In this document: piece after piece, positions 1 to 8,245 of the stretch | Layout: every line of letters starts with the position of its first letter | How positions within the stretch are numbered: position 1 is the stretch's first letter | Assembly: GCA_963787345.1 (NCBI GenBank) | Contig: CAWBCW010000011.1 | Location: 186,001-250,000, forward strand | Length of the DNA stretch: 64,000 nt | Source: Bacillus_BD sp963787345 | Lineage (GTDB): Bacteria; Bacillota; Bacilli; Bacillales; Cytobacillaceae | Direction of reading: 5' to 3' | Translations under genes and position numbers: made by a program | Notes under the pieces: model-generated | What the model was told of the DNA's origin: nothing | Databases searched by the model: none | What the model saw: the letters and a program-made list of their open reading frames with translations, nothing else

Positions 1-2
1 AA

Positions 3-3000
3 GAAGAGTTCCGAGCAGTGCTAGATGATCCTTCTGAAGTCAAAACAGGAGTGATTACTCGTCCACTCGATGTCATTGAGAAACCACTTGAGGTTTACTA
101 TGAACAAATTGCCAAACGAAATGCAGCAGGATTAGCTTCTGTTGAAGAAACTGAAGAAAAGCGCAAAGAATGGTTTGAGAAGTTTTACCAAGAATTAGTA
201 AGCTTGAACTTTATCCCAGCAGGCCGTGTTCTATATGGTGCAGGTGCTGAAACGGATGTTACTTATTTTAACTGTTATGTTATGCCATACGTTCAAGATT
301 CTCGTGAAGGGATCTCAGAACACCGTAAGCAAGTCATGGAAATCATGAGCCGCGGTGGTGGGGTTGGAACGAATGGATCGACCTTAAGACCCCGTAATAC
401 CTTGGCAAAAGGCGTAAACGGCAAATCATCGGGTTCAGTGTCTTGGTTAGATGATATTGCGAAATTGACTCATTTGGTTGAGCAAGGCGGATCCCGTTAA
501 CTAGCCTATCGGCGGGATTAAAATCTCGTGAATTGCTGGAACCCCCTAAAGCTTTACCAACCACAACGCAGCTGGCGACAGCAATCGTGAAGGTATGAAA
601 ATGGTGAAGATGGAACAATGGGCAATCAGCAGCGAAGCATCTTTGGAAACGAAGATGAACGTTCAACGACTATTGAAACTTCCTAACGTTCCATTTAATA
701 AATGTAAAAGGTGGAAATTTTAAATGGAGATAAAGGAAGGAGTAAACCGTAATGTTCGGAGACGACCTTACGGGGCGCGAGACAAGGAAGAGATCATTAA
801 TTCGATTAAGAAACTCCATGAAGAAGGTTACAGCCAAGTTGATATAGCAAAATTACTTGGTATTAGCCGAGGGACAATTTTAAGATGGAATAAGGAATTA
901 CAGTTTATAGAAACAAGAGACCCTGGTGAAGCCGGAAAATTAAAATGTAAAATATATGATTATAATGAAAATTATTTTGCCAATATTGATACGCTAAACA
1001 AAGCATATATTGTTGGTTACATCACTGGAGATGGAACAATATTTGATCGTCGGAAATCAAAAAGATTGGTCCTATGGTCTAGCTGAGAAAGATAAACAAT
1101 TGCTTTGTGATATTGGTCAAGAGTTAAATATGGTTGAGGTCATTAAATTCAGAAAGAAAAATAAGCCTAATGAACAGAATAAATATTCATTAACTGTTAA
1201 CTCGACGAAGATGTGTAATGATTTAATTACATTAGGGAGTTGGACCAAATAAAACGGGTGTATGAAACCTGGATTGATTTTAATGATGAAAAGCTACAAT
1301 GGGCTTATTTAAGAGGTTTTTTTGATGCAGATGGTCATATAAGAGTATATAAAAGAAACGGCTACCTAAAGGTAAGAATGGGTTTCACCAGTAATTACCA
1401 AATGTTACACTCCATCTTAATATTTTTAAAATCAAATGGCATAGCTAAAAATATAAATGCAATAACGCCCAAAAAAGGTTGTTGGGATTTATATATAAGC
1501 GGCATAAAGGATTTGAAAATGATATTTCCTAGATTGTATCAATATGGAGATATAAAACTTAATCGAAAATATGATAAATTCTCTTCTTTGATGATAGAGT
1601 CTGATCTTATGTGAAAGCATAAGAACTAGGCAGAAATGACCTAGTCCACTCTAAGGAGTGAGTAACAATAAGCGAGGCGCACAAATGATAATGCTAGCGG
1701 ATTGACAAAGTGATAATATTGATGCACTAGTCCGCGTCGTTCAGAAAATGAACGACTAGAAAATCGGGTGAATTGCAGGAAAGTCCTTAGAGACTTGCAT
1801 GCTACAACGTGACTGGAAACGGTGAGCGTGAATGCTATAAAAAATGGCAAGTATTGGATAATCTGCAGCCAAGCGTCATTGGGCTAAGGTAATGGCGAAG
1901 GTTCAACGACTAGAGAGTGAGTCCCAACAATAAACTCTCATAAGCGCCCGGCCCCTAACAGGTAATGCTGAGGGTGATGATATAGTCTAGTCCGTCTGCA
2001 AATTGCAGAGTAAATATCCTGAAAAGGACGGTAAGTACGTGGCATCCAGACATTATTGAATTCATTATTTCAAAAATGCAAAATCCTCGAATTCTACGTT
2101 TTTTAATTGAAAATACTGAAGATGAGAAAATTAAGAAGTTAGCGAAAGATAAATTGAAATTTACCCCTTTAACAGAGCAAGAAAAAGCGATGTATCAAGG
2201 GATTATTAATTATAAACATATTCCAGGTCTTGGTGGATTTAGTGACGGCATTATTGCTCAAGCTGAGGAAACATTGGCAACAGGGGGAACCTATTCTGTT
2301 CATAATCTAGAATTCTTAACAGGAGCTAATATTTCTGTTTGTTTAACAAAGGAATTCATGGAAGCTGTTGAGAAGGATGCTGATTATGAACTACGTTTCC
2401 CAGATGTTGAAGGCTATACTCCTGAGGAAATGAAAAATTACAATGAAGAATGGCATAAAGTCGGGGATGTTCGCGAGTGGGAGAAACTTGGTTATAAAGT
2501 TCGCACATACAAAACAATTCGTGCTAAAGAACTTTGGAACTTAATTAATATTTGTGCAACCTACTCAGCAGAACCAGGAATTTTCTTTATTGATAATGCG
2601 AACGAAATGACAAATGCGACTGCATATGGTCAAAAAGTAGTTGCGACAAATCCATGCGGAGAGCAACCTCTCGCACCATTTTCAGTTTGTAACCTTGCAG
2701 CGGTTAATTTAGCTGAAATGGCTGATAAAGAAACGAAAACAGTGAACTTCGAAAAGTTAAAGAAAACAGTCGAAGTTGGCGTACGCATGCAAGATAATGT
2801 GATCAATGCAACACCATACTTTTTAGAAGAAAATAAAAAGCAAGCACTTGGTGAGCGTCGAGTTGGCTTAGGTGTTATGGGCCTACATGACTTACTTATC
2901 TACTGCGAAACAGAATATGGTTCTGAAGAAGGCAATGAGCTAGTGGATCAAGTGTTTGAAGTTATTGCAACAACGGCTTACCGTACATCTGTTGAACTTG

Positions 3001-3794
3001 GAAAAGAAAAAGGAAGCTTCCCATTCTTAACAGGTAAAACACAAGAAGAAACAAACCGTCTTCGCGAAGCATTTATTAACACAGGTTATATGAAGAAAAT
3101 GCCAGAAGACATTAGACAATCGATTCTTGAACATGGAATTCGTAACTCACACTTACTTACTGTGGCTCCCACTGGATCAACAGGTACAATGGTAGGCGTC
3201 TCAACAGGACTTGAACCTTACTTCTCCTTCTCATACTTTAGAAGCGGTCGTTTAGGTAAGTTTATTGAAGTGAAGGCAGATATTGTTCAAGAATATTTAG
3301 ATAAACATCCTGAAGCAGATCCGAACAATCTTCCGCATTGGTTCGTGGCGGCGATGGAATTAAAACCAGAAGCGCATGCTGATACTCAATGTGTCATCCA
3401 ACGCTGGATTGACAGTTCCATCAGTAAGACCGTAAATGCACCAAAAGGCTATAGTGTAGAACAAGTAGAAAAAGTATACGAGCGCCTTTATAAAGGTGGA
3501 GCAAAAGGCGGTACGGTCTATGTAGATGGATCACGTGATACGCAAGTTCTAACGCTGAAAGCAGAAGAAAATAGCATGGAAGAAACCTATAATAAAAAAG
3601 AGACACATACACATACAACGACAAAACCACATGTCGTATTAATTGATACGATTAATGATCTACGTTCAACTTCTGTTACGATTGGCTCAGAAGTAGGCGA
3701 TACATGTCCAGTATGTCGCAAGGGGACCGTTGAAGAAATTGGCGGATGTAATACTTGCACAAACTGTAACGCTCAGTTGAAATGTGGCTTATAA
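3..3794 (+). CDS. nrdJ: Adenosylcobalamin-dependent class II ribonucleotide reductase, 5'-partial, split by two group I introns
   Basis: Reduces ribonucleotides to deoxyribonucleotides with a B12-generated radical. The reading frame is open from base 3, so the start lies left of the window. The exons are 3-497, 1673-1702 and 2040-3794. Joining them gives one frame reading LVEQGGSR, then RGAQMIMLAD, then WHPDIIEFII, about 758 residues in all; perhaps 90 N-terminal residues are missing. The third exon has the active-site motif NPCGEQPL and ends in a cysteine-rich tail (VCRKG, GGCNTCTNCNAQLKCGL), as expected for the redox cysteines of class II enzymes. Both introns interrupt a highly conserved segment. 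Without splicing the frame stops at once (TAA at 498, TGA at 1703), so activity depends on self-splicing. A terminator follows the gene. Confidence 0.93.
498..1672 (+). mobile_element. Group I intron 1 in nrdJ, carrying a decayed endonuclease gene
   Basis: The 5' exon ends in U (497). Exon bases ATCCCGT (491-497) pair with the internal guide GCGGGAT (512-518), leaving the diagnostic U.G pair at the splice site. Core elements follow in order: P/Q near 530-552 (AATTGCTGG, CCTAAAGC), R near 620-638 (GGCAATCAGCAGCGAAGC), S near 656-672 (GTTCAACGACTA), and the 3' strand of P7 near 1593-1602 (GATAGAGTC). The intron ends in G at 1672. The 1175-nt length is due to the endonuclease frame in a peripheral loop; its last codons overlap the P7 strand. 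Removing the intron restores the conserved GGSR-RGAQ protein junction. Confidence 0.93.
724..1614 (+). pseudogene. Frameshifted HTH-LAGLIDADG homing endonuclease gene inside intron 1
   Basis: ATG at 724 follows AAAGGTGG. The first frame (724-1086) holds an N-terminal helix-turn-helix (GYSQVDIAKLLGISRGTILRW) and the first LAGLIDADG motif (AYIVGYITGDGTI). The protein then continues in another frame (GLAEKDKQLLCDIGQELN, to about 1240) and returns to the first frame for the second motif (AYLRGFFDADGHI) and the C-terminal domain, ending at 1614. At least two frameshifts are needed, near 1045-1075 and 1235-1258. Both catalytic acidic motifs survive in sequence, but no single product contains both. 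This is either a recently dead endonuclease or an effect of sequencing indels. Confidence 0.85.
1673..1702 (+). other. nrdJ: 30-nt internal exon of nrdJ between two introns
   Basis: These ten codons read RGAQMIMLAD and match the conserved residues expected between GGSR and WHPDI in class II reductases. The exon follows the terminal G of intron 1 and ends in U (1702). Its last bases, GCGGAT, pair with GTCCGC (1730-1735) in intron 2. Its boundaries are therefore set independently by protein conservation and by both introns' splice-site rules. Confidence 0.92.
1703..2039 (+). mobile_element. Group I intron 2 in nrdJ, small and without an ORF
   Basis: This 337-nt intron begins directly with an in-frame TGA. 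P1 is formed by exon GCGGAT (1697-1702) with guide GTCCGC (1730-1735), with U.G at the splice site. P2 is the hairpin CGTTCA-gaaa-TGAACG near 1737-1754. Core elements are P (AATTGCAGG near 1771), R (AATCTGCAGCCAAGC near 1860), S (GAAGGTTCAACGACTA, 1897-1912) and the P7 partner GATATAGTC (1979-1987). The last base is G (2039). The core resembles intron 1 closely enough to suggest common descent. It has no reading frame and would be spread only by reverse splicing or a trans-acting endonuclease. Confidence 0.93.
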
Positions 3795-3806
3795 TTTCTT
3801 ACATGC

Positions 3807-3841
3807 AAAAAGGATGGAAACGACTCGTTTCCATCCTTTTT
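3807..3841 (+). terminator. Rho-independent terminator of nrdJ
   Basis: AAAAAGGATGGAAACGA and its complement form a long perfect stem with a tiny loop, ending in a T run 12 bases after the nrdJ stop codon. Confidence 0.9.
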
Positions 3842-4238
3842 GCGTTAAAGAATTATATTGTGGCTTTGAAATAAAGTTATACTGTTTATAAAACCGTTAT
3901 ATCCCTTTGGATAAATTTGTCTAAAGGGGTAGTTTTTATGTTCAAAGGAAAACAATCCCAGTATTTAAGATTAAGTTGCGTGATATATTTAAACATTCGC
4001 ATTTTTATAGAAAATAAAATAGTAATGTCGTAGAATGGTAATGAACAAACAGTAATGGCAGTGATACAATAATTTGAATTGGGTTGTTTTGGTCAAATTC
4101 TTAGTTTCTCTCCCGTTGAATACGATCAAGTCAGTTGATAAATGTAACGTGACTATAAAACATAGAGCGTGAAGAAGAGCGGAAATCTCTCTTTTCATAA
4201 TTAATATGTATCATAAATGAATAAATAGGAGTGGTAAG
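3842..4238. other. 397-nt intergenic region, no recognised gene
   Basis: AT-rich. A possible 31-codon frame (3938-4033, starting MFKGKQSQYLRL) follows AAAGGGGT at good spacing, but I recognise no family and cannot separate it from chance. The rest shows no clear hairpin-plus-T-run or operator. It should contain the promoter of the downstream ccsA-like gene. Confidence 0.3.
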
Positions 4239-5444
4239 ATGTCAGTGGATTCTGTTCTGGATTTTAGTAGTTCATCATTATACTTTTCATTTATTGTGTA
4301 CTTAGTAGCTATCATTCCATTTGGGGCGGCTGTAAAGTCAAAGAAAAGCGTTTATATAAAAATTGCTATGACTTTAACTGTAATTGGATTTTTAGCACAA
4401 TTAAATTACTTTATTTTAAGATGGATTGCTGCTGGCCACGCACCCGTGAGCAACCTCAATGAATTTATGACATTCTTTGGAATTATGCTAATTGGTAGCT
4501 TTTTTGTGACTTTTTATCTTTATCGTCAAGCGATTGTGGGATTATTTTTATTACCAACCTCAGTATTAATTATTGCATATGCTAGTATGTTTTCTAGAGA
4601 AGTATCCCCACTAATACCGGCCTTACAAAGTCATTGGCTGACGATCCATGTTATAACTGTTGCGATTGCGAGTGCGGTATTATCCTTATCATTTGTTACA
4701 GGATTAATTTATTTATTAAAGACCGTTGATACCACTAGAAAGGACAAGAGAGCTTTCTTTTTAGAACTTATTATGTATTTTGTAATAGTGGTAATTGGAT
4801 TTATTACAATTACCACAACTTTTAGAATCGTAGATTATAGTGCAAGTTTTCAGTTTGAAAATAGTAATGGCGAAACTCAGGTTTACGATTATCATTTACC
4901 TGCTATTGTTACACCGAATGGTTCTATACCCGTCTATTTAGTCGACGAGAATGAAAATACATATGAATCAGCTGATGATTTTAAAGGAATTTTTAGTATA
5001 CCTGCCATTATTCAAGCCGTTAAATTGAATACGGTTATTTGGTCGTTTATAACAGGAGCCATTATATATATTTTGATTCGTTTCATTACCCGAAAAAAAA
5101 TATCTCAATTGTTATATCCATTGACTGCTAAAGTAGATTTGACATTAATGGATGAAATATCCTATCGGTCAGTATTAATTGGTTTTCCTTTATTTTCATT
5201 AGGAGGGCTTTTCTTCGCCATGATTTGGGCGCAGATTGCTTGGACTCGGTTTTGGGGTTGGGACCCTAAAGAAGTGTGGGCGCTTATTACATTCCTGTTC
5301 TATGCTGTATTCCTCCATCTTCGTCTTGGAAAAGGATGGATTGGGGAAAAAACTGCTTGGTTAGCTATTATTGGTTTTGGAACAATCATTTTTAACCAAG
5401 TTTTTGTGAACTTGGTAATTGCAGGACTACATTCATATGCTTAG
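4239..5444 (+). CDS. Cytochrome c biogenesis protein, CcsA/ResC family
   Basis: Predicted multi-pass membrane protein of the system II (Ccs/Res) haem-handling machinery, which attaches haem to c-type cytochromes outside the membrane. The 401 residues are close to ResC length. The C-terminal half holds the tryptophan-rich haem-binding signature WTRFWGWDPKEVWALI, followed by conserved HLRLGKGW and the closing helix. A soluble loop of about 60 residues (FQFENSNGE to DDFKGIF) sits between membrane segments. ATG follows AGGAGTGG. The usual partners ResA and ResB are not beside it, and the flanking genes belong to unrelated modules, so it may be a second, displaced copy. Family assignment is firm; the exact substrate is not. 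Confidence 0.85.
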   Translation: MSVDSVLDFSSSSLYFSFIVYLVAIIPFGAAVKSKKSVYIKIAMTLTVIGFLAQLNYFILRWIAAGHAPVSNLNEFMTFFGIMLIGSFFVTFYLYRQAIVGLFLLPTSVLIIAYASMFSREVSPLIPALQSHWLTIHVITVAIASAVLSLSFVTGLIYLLKTVDTTRKDKRAFFLELIMYFVIVVIGFITITTTFRIVDYSASFQFENSNGETQVYDYHLPAIVTPNGSIPVYLVDENENTYESADDFKGIFSIPAIIQAVKLNTVIWSFITGAIIYILIRFITRKKISQLLYPLTAKVDLTLMDEISYRSVLIGFPLFSLGGLFFAMIWAQIAWTRFWGWDPKEVWALITFLFYAVFLHLRLGKGWIGEKTAWLAIIGFGTIIFNQVFVNLVIAGLHSYA

Positions 5445-5532
5445 TTTTCACTAATATTAGATGTTGCAATATAGATATTAATTTATACAAAATGATCGAA
5501 CTTTTTTATAAAAATTGTACAATGCTTCACAA

Positions 5533-5564
5533 GGAAAGAATCCGTTTTGATCATTCTTTTTTCC
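5533..5564 (+). terminator. Probable terminator after the ccsA-like gene
   Basis: AAAGAAT and ATTCTTT form a short stem running into a T tract. An overlapping alternative, CCGTTT/AAACGG, is also possible. The stem is weak. Confidence 0.5.
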
Positions 5565-5694
5565 AAACGGAGTCTTTTAAACTAACGTAAAATGTGGGTT
5601 TGCGAGGTATTTTTAATTAAACTTTAATTCAAAGCTACATATATTTTCTGATCTTTATATTTGTCCACTGTACTATTTTGACTTCAACCGGATT

Positions 5695-5720
5695 AAAGAT
5701 GTAACAGTAAATACATCTTT
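5695..5720 (+). promoter_or_regulatory. Inverted repeat abutting the ribosome binding site of the patatin gene
   Basis: AAAGATGT (5695-5702) and ACATCTTT (5713-5720) are a perfect 8-bp inverted repeat with a 10-nt spacer. The AGGAG ribosome binding site begins at the very next base. It could be a repressor site or an RNA hairpin limiting translation; no known operator was recognised. Confidence 0.4.
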
Positions 5721-5733
5721 AGGAGTGGCTGCT

Positions 5734-6636
5734 GTGTATGTAGATGGTGTTTTTTCTGGCGGGGGCATTAAAGGAATCGCTTTGATTGGAGCTATAGAGG
5801 AAATTGAGAAACGAGGATATCAATTTAAACGGGTGGCAGGAGCAAGTGCAGGTGCGATTATCGCTTCGCTTATTGCAGCTAAATATACAAGTAAAGAAAT
5901 CGATGAATTGCTTGATGAACTGGATTTGAAATTACTGCTCGATGAGCGCAAAACGCTCCTTCCCTATTCAGTTGCAAAATGGATTCTTCTGTATTTTCGC
6001 CTAGGCTTATATAAAGGAAATGAACTGGAAAAGTGGCTTGAGGACATTTTAGCCAAAAAAGGACTCCATACTTTTGCAGATCTTCCTAGACAGCATTTAA
6101 GGTTTGTCGCCTCTGACTTAACGAATGGCAGGTTGATGGTATTGCCTGATGACCTTGTAAAACATGGAATTGATCCCCATTCATTTTCAATTGCTAAGGC
6201 CGTTCGTATGAGTTGCAGCTTGCCCTATTTCTTTGAACCCGTCACATTAAAATCTGATCATGGAAGCAGCATTATTGTCGATGGTGGGGTATTAAGTAAT
6301 TTTCCGATGTGGTTATTTGATGATGATAATGTGGAGCGGGTCCGGCCTGTAATTGGCATTAAGCTGAGTCATAAGGCGGAGGAGCTTCCAAAAAACAAAA
6401 TAAAAAATGCCATACAGTTGTTTACAGCTTTGTTTGAAACGATGAAAGATGCTCATGATTCGCGTTATATTTCACGAACACATGAAAAAGATATCATCTT
6501 TGTTCCAACAGCAGGGGTGGCTTTAACTGAATTTGAATTAACAGAAGCCAAAAAACAAAAGTTGCTTAAAGAAGGGAGAGATAGTGCAAATAAGTTCTTT
6601 GCATCTTGGCGGTTTAATAATAAAAGAGTAATTTAA
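5734..6636 (+). CDS. yqhO: Patatin-like phospholipase, YqhO-like
   Basis: Predicted serine acyl hydrolase of about 300 residues. It has the patatin oxyanion loop GGGIKG near the N-terminus, the nucleophile elbow GASAG (Ser), and the catalytic Asp in VDGGVLSNFP. GTG at 5734 is preferred because AGGAG lies 8 bases upstream and the protein then begins VYVDGVFSGGG, directly at the fold; an in-frame GTG at 5725 overlaps the ribosome binding site. Substrate is unknown. The gene begins a block syntenic with B. subtilis yqhO onward and converges on yqhP across a shared terminator. A dispersed-repeat fragment starts at its stop codon. Confidence 0.85.
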   Translation: MYVDGVFSGGGIKGIALIGAIEEIEKRGYQFKRVAGASAGAIIASLIAAKYTSKEIDELLDELDLKLLLDERKTLLPYSVAKWILLYFRLGLYKGNELEKWLEDILAKKGLHTFADLPRQHLRFVASDLTNGRLMVLPDDLVKHGIDPHSFSIAKAVRMSCSLPYFFEPVTLKSDHGSSIIVDGGVLSNFPMWLFDDDNVERVRPVIGIKLSHKAEELPKNKIKNAIQLFTALFETMKDAHDSRYISRTHEKDIIFVPTAGVALTEFELTEAKKQKLLKEGRDSANKFFASWRFNNKRVI

Positions 6637-6684
6637 CTACATTCAGCCAAAGGCTTCTTATAAGTGGCGAGGCGAATTTGACAC
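6636..6684. repeat. Dispersed repeat fragment (ACTACATTCAGCC ... GGCGAATTTGACAC)
   Basis: Starts in the last base of the upstream TAA with ACTACATTCAGC and closes with GGCGAATTTGACAC. Related copies occur at 18020, 38305 and 62165-62358. In the first three the unit follows a stop codon with no spacing. Confidence 0.5.
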
Positions 6685-6685
6685 A

Positions 6686-6721
6686 AAAAAACGTGTCTCA
6701 TAAAAATGAGGCACGATTTTT
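6686..6721. terminator. Bidirectional terminator between yqhO and yqhP
   Basis: CGTGTCTCAT (6692-6701) and ATGAGGCACG (6706-6715) form a 10-bp stem flanked by A and T runs on both sides. The last codons of yqhP (NRASFL) are encoded inside this hairpin. Confidence 0.85.
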
Positions 6722-7099
6722 CTTTTTCCCTTTTTTTCCCTCAATAACAGTTAATTGAGGACGTTCATTTTTCTTCCTTAATCTACGAGCACTTTTAATG
6801 GACGTTAAATTGCTTTTCTTTTTTTGTTTCAACTTCATCCGATTTTGTGGTTTAGGATCTTTTTGTTGTTTTCTTTTTGAAGATTTTTTCGCTGCTTTTA
6901 TAAATGCCCGTTGCTCACTCTTTTCTGGGCTAGGCTTATAAAGTAGTTTTACAAGCAAGAAAACTACTGCTGCCACTCCAAGTATAATAGCAATCCCTTT
7001 GAAAAAACCGGCCGGATTATTAATAATCTTTGACAGTAAGCCGATTACTGCGAGTCCGATAACTCCAAATACAATGTAGCTGATCATCCGATTTTTCAA
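6698..7099 (-). CDS. yqhP: YqhP / SA1362-family small membrane protein
   Basis: A 133-residue protein with two hydrophobic segments near the N-terminus (MISYIVFGVIGLAVIGLL; GIAIILGVAAVVFLLVKLL) and a very basic Lys/Arg-rich C-terminal half, probably cytoplasmic. Function is unknown. TTG at 7099 is chosen as start because GGGAGGTGG lies just upstream; the longer frame would read through that site. The length then fits the family, and position next to yqhO supports the identity. The stop codon lies within the shared terminator hairpin. Confidence 0.7.
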   Translation of the reverse strand: MKNRMISYIVFGVIGLAVIGLLSKIINNPAGFFKGIAIILGVAAVVFLLVKLLYKPSPEKSEQRAFIKAAKKSSKRKQQKDPKPQNRMKLKQKKKSNLTSIKSARRLRKKNERPQLTVIEGKKGKKKNRASFL

Positions 7100-7568
7100 A
7101 AAATCCACCTCCCTAATAAGCATCATAAGCAATTTTTTAAATTTTTAAACTTGTTTTACCAAGGAGTTAGTAAACTAATCGGTCAATTCACAATATATAA
7201 GTGGTTTAATGAAACGTTTAAAACAGAACATTCGAAAAAGGGGACTTATATCCTCCTTTTTTCCAAAAAGGGAAGGAATTTATATAATTCAAATAGATTG
7301 ATAGGGGCTAATAATTAAAAAACTCTTACTCCTATTTTAACCCAAAATCATCAATCCTGCTATCATATGCATAAATTAAATTTAGAAAATTATTATTTTA
7401 ATAATTATGTACCAATATTCAGAATAAATCAATAACTTAATGTGGAAAATCCTAAAATAATTCAAAAGCCTATAGAAATAAAAAATTAAACCAAATAATT
7501 TGAAGAAATCAGTCAAATCATGCAAGGAAAAAATGACGAAGGACATACTAGTCTTGGAGGTGTTCGTA
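7100..7568. other. 469-nt intergenic region where yqhQ would be expected
   Basis: Very AT-rich. It holds the start regions of yqhP (minus strand) and yqhR (plus strand) and a short hairpin CCTTTTT-tcc-AAAAAGG near 7253-7270. No reading frame resembling YqhQ (DUF1385) was found on either strand. Confidence 0.5.
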
Positions 7569-8096
7569 ATGAGTGAAGATAAGAAAAAACGGGAAAAATT
7601 AAAAGAACAGCCAATGTCATTTATGACCCTTGTCATTTTAACTGGTTTTATTGGGGGACTATTATTAAGCAGCTTAGCTTACTTAGCGTATATTTTTGAT
7701 TTTACATCCATTTCTCCCCGAATTATACTAGATCCTTGGGCATTAGGAGACTGGAAAAAAACTTGGCTTGGAATCGTAATTTCCATCATTTTTATAGGAG
7801 CCATTTCAATTATTGCGGCACTTATTTATTATGGTCTGTTAAGAAAGTTTAAAAGCATGTGGGTTGGAATAGCTTATGGACTGGTTTTATTTTTACTTGT
7901 ATTTTTTGTCTTAAATCCGATATTTCCTGGCATTCCTCCATTTAATAAGTTAAATCTAAATACTTTAGTTACATCCATATGCTTTTATATTCTCTTTGGG
8001 TTATTTGTAGGTTACACCATTTCGTATGAAGAATCTGAAATTAACTATCGCAAGGCTAAAGAAGACGAAAAAGGGGAAAAGGAAGCGGAAGCTTAA
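7569..8096 (+). CDS. yqhR: YqhR-family integral membrane protein
   Basis: A 175-residue protein with four predicted membrane helices after a charged N-terminus (MSEDKKKREKLKEQ) and a charged C-terminal tail (KAKEDEKGEKEAEA). Function is unknown in the family. ATG at 7569 has an excellent ribosome binding site, TTGGAGGTG, 7-8 bases upstream; upstream in-frame starts do not. Identity rests on membrane topology plus position between yqhP and the yqhT-type peptidase, so it is moderate. Confidence 0.65.
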   Translation: MSEDKKKREKLKEQPMSFMTLVILTGFIGGLLLSSLAYLAYIFDFTSISPRIILDPWALGDWKKTWLGIVISIIFIGAISIIAALIYYGLLRKFKSMWVGIAYGLVLFLLVFFVLNPIFPGIPPFNKLNLNTLVTSICFYILFGLFVGYTISYEESEINYRKAKEDEKGEKEAEA

Positions 8097-8245
8097 TGAT
8101 AAGGCAAGTTTTGAAACAAGTTGAATATGTTTTGCTAAAGAATCCCATATGATAAAATGACAAAAGGGAATAGAAACATATAGTAGGATACCAAAGCCTT
8201 TCATATGTTTTAAGGACTTACCGTTTTGATAAGGAGAGGATTCTT

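Noticed and set aside
343..666. Minus-strand frame of 107 codons across exon 1 and intron 1
   Set aside because: Antisense shadow of nrdJ and the intron core; no ribosome binding site or recognisable protein.
498..2039. Intein(s) in NrdJ
   Set aside because: The insertions begin with stop codons, contain group I core elements and are not translatable in frame with the host gene.
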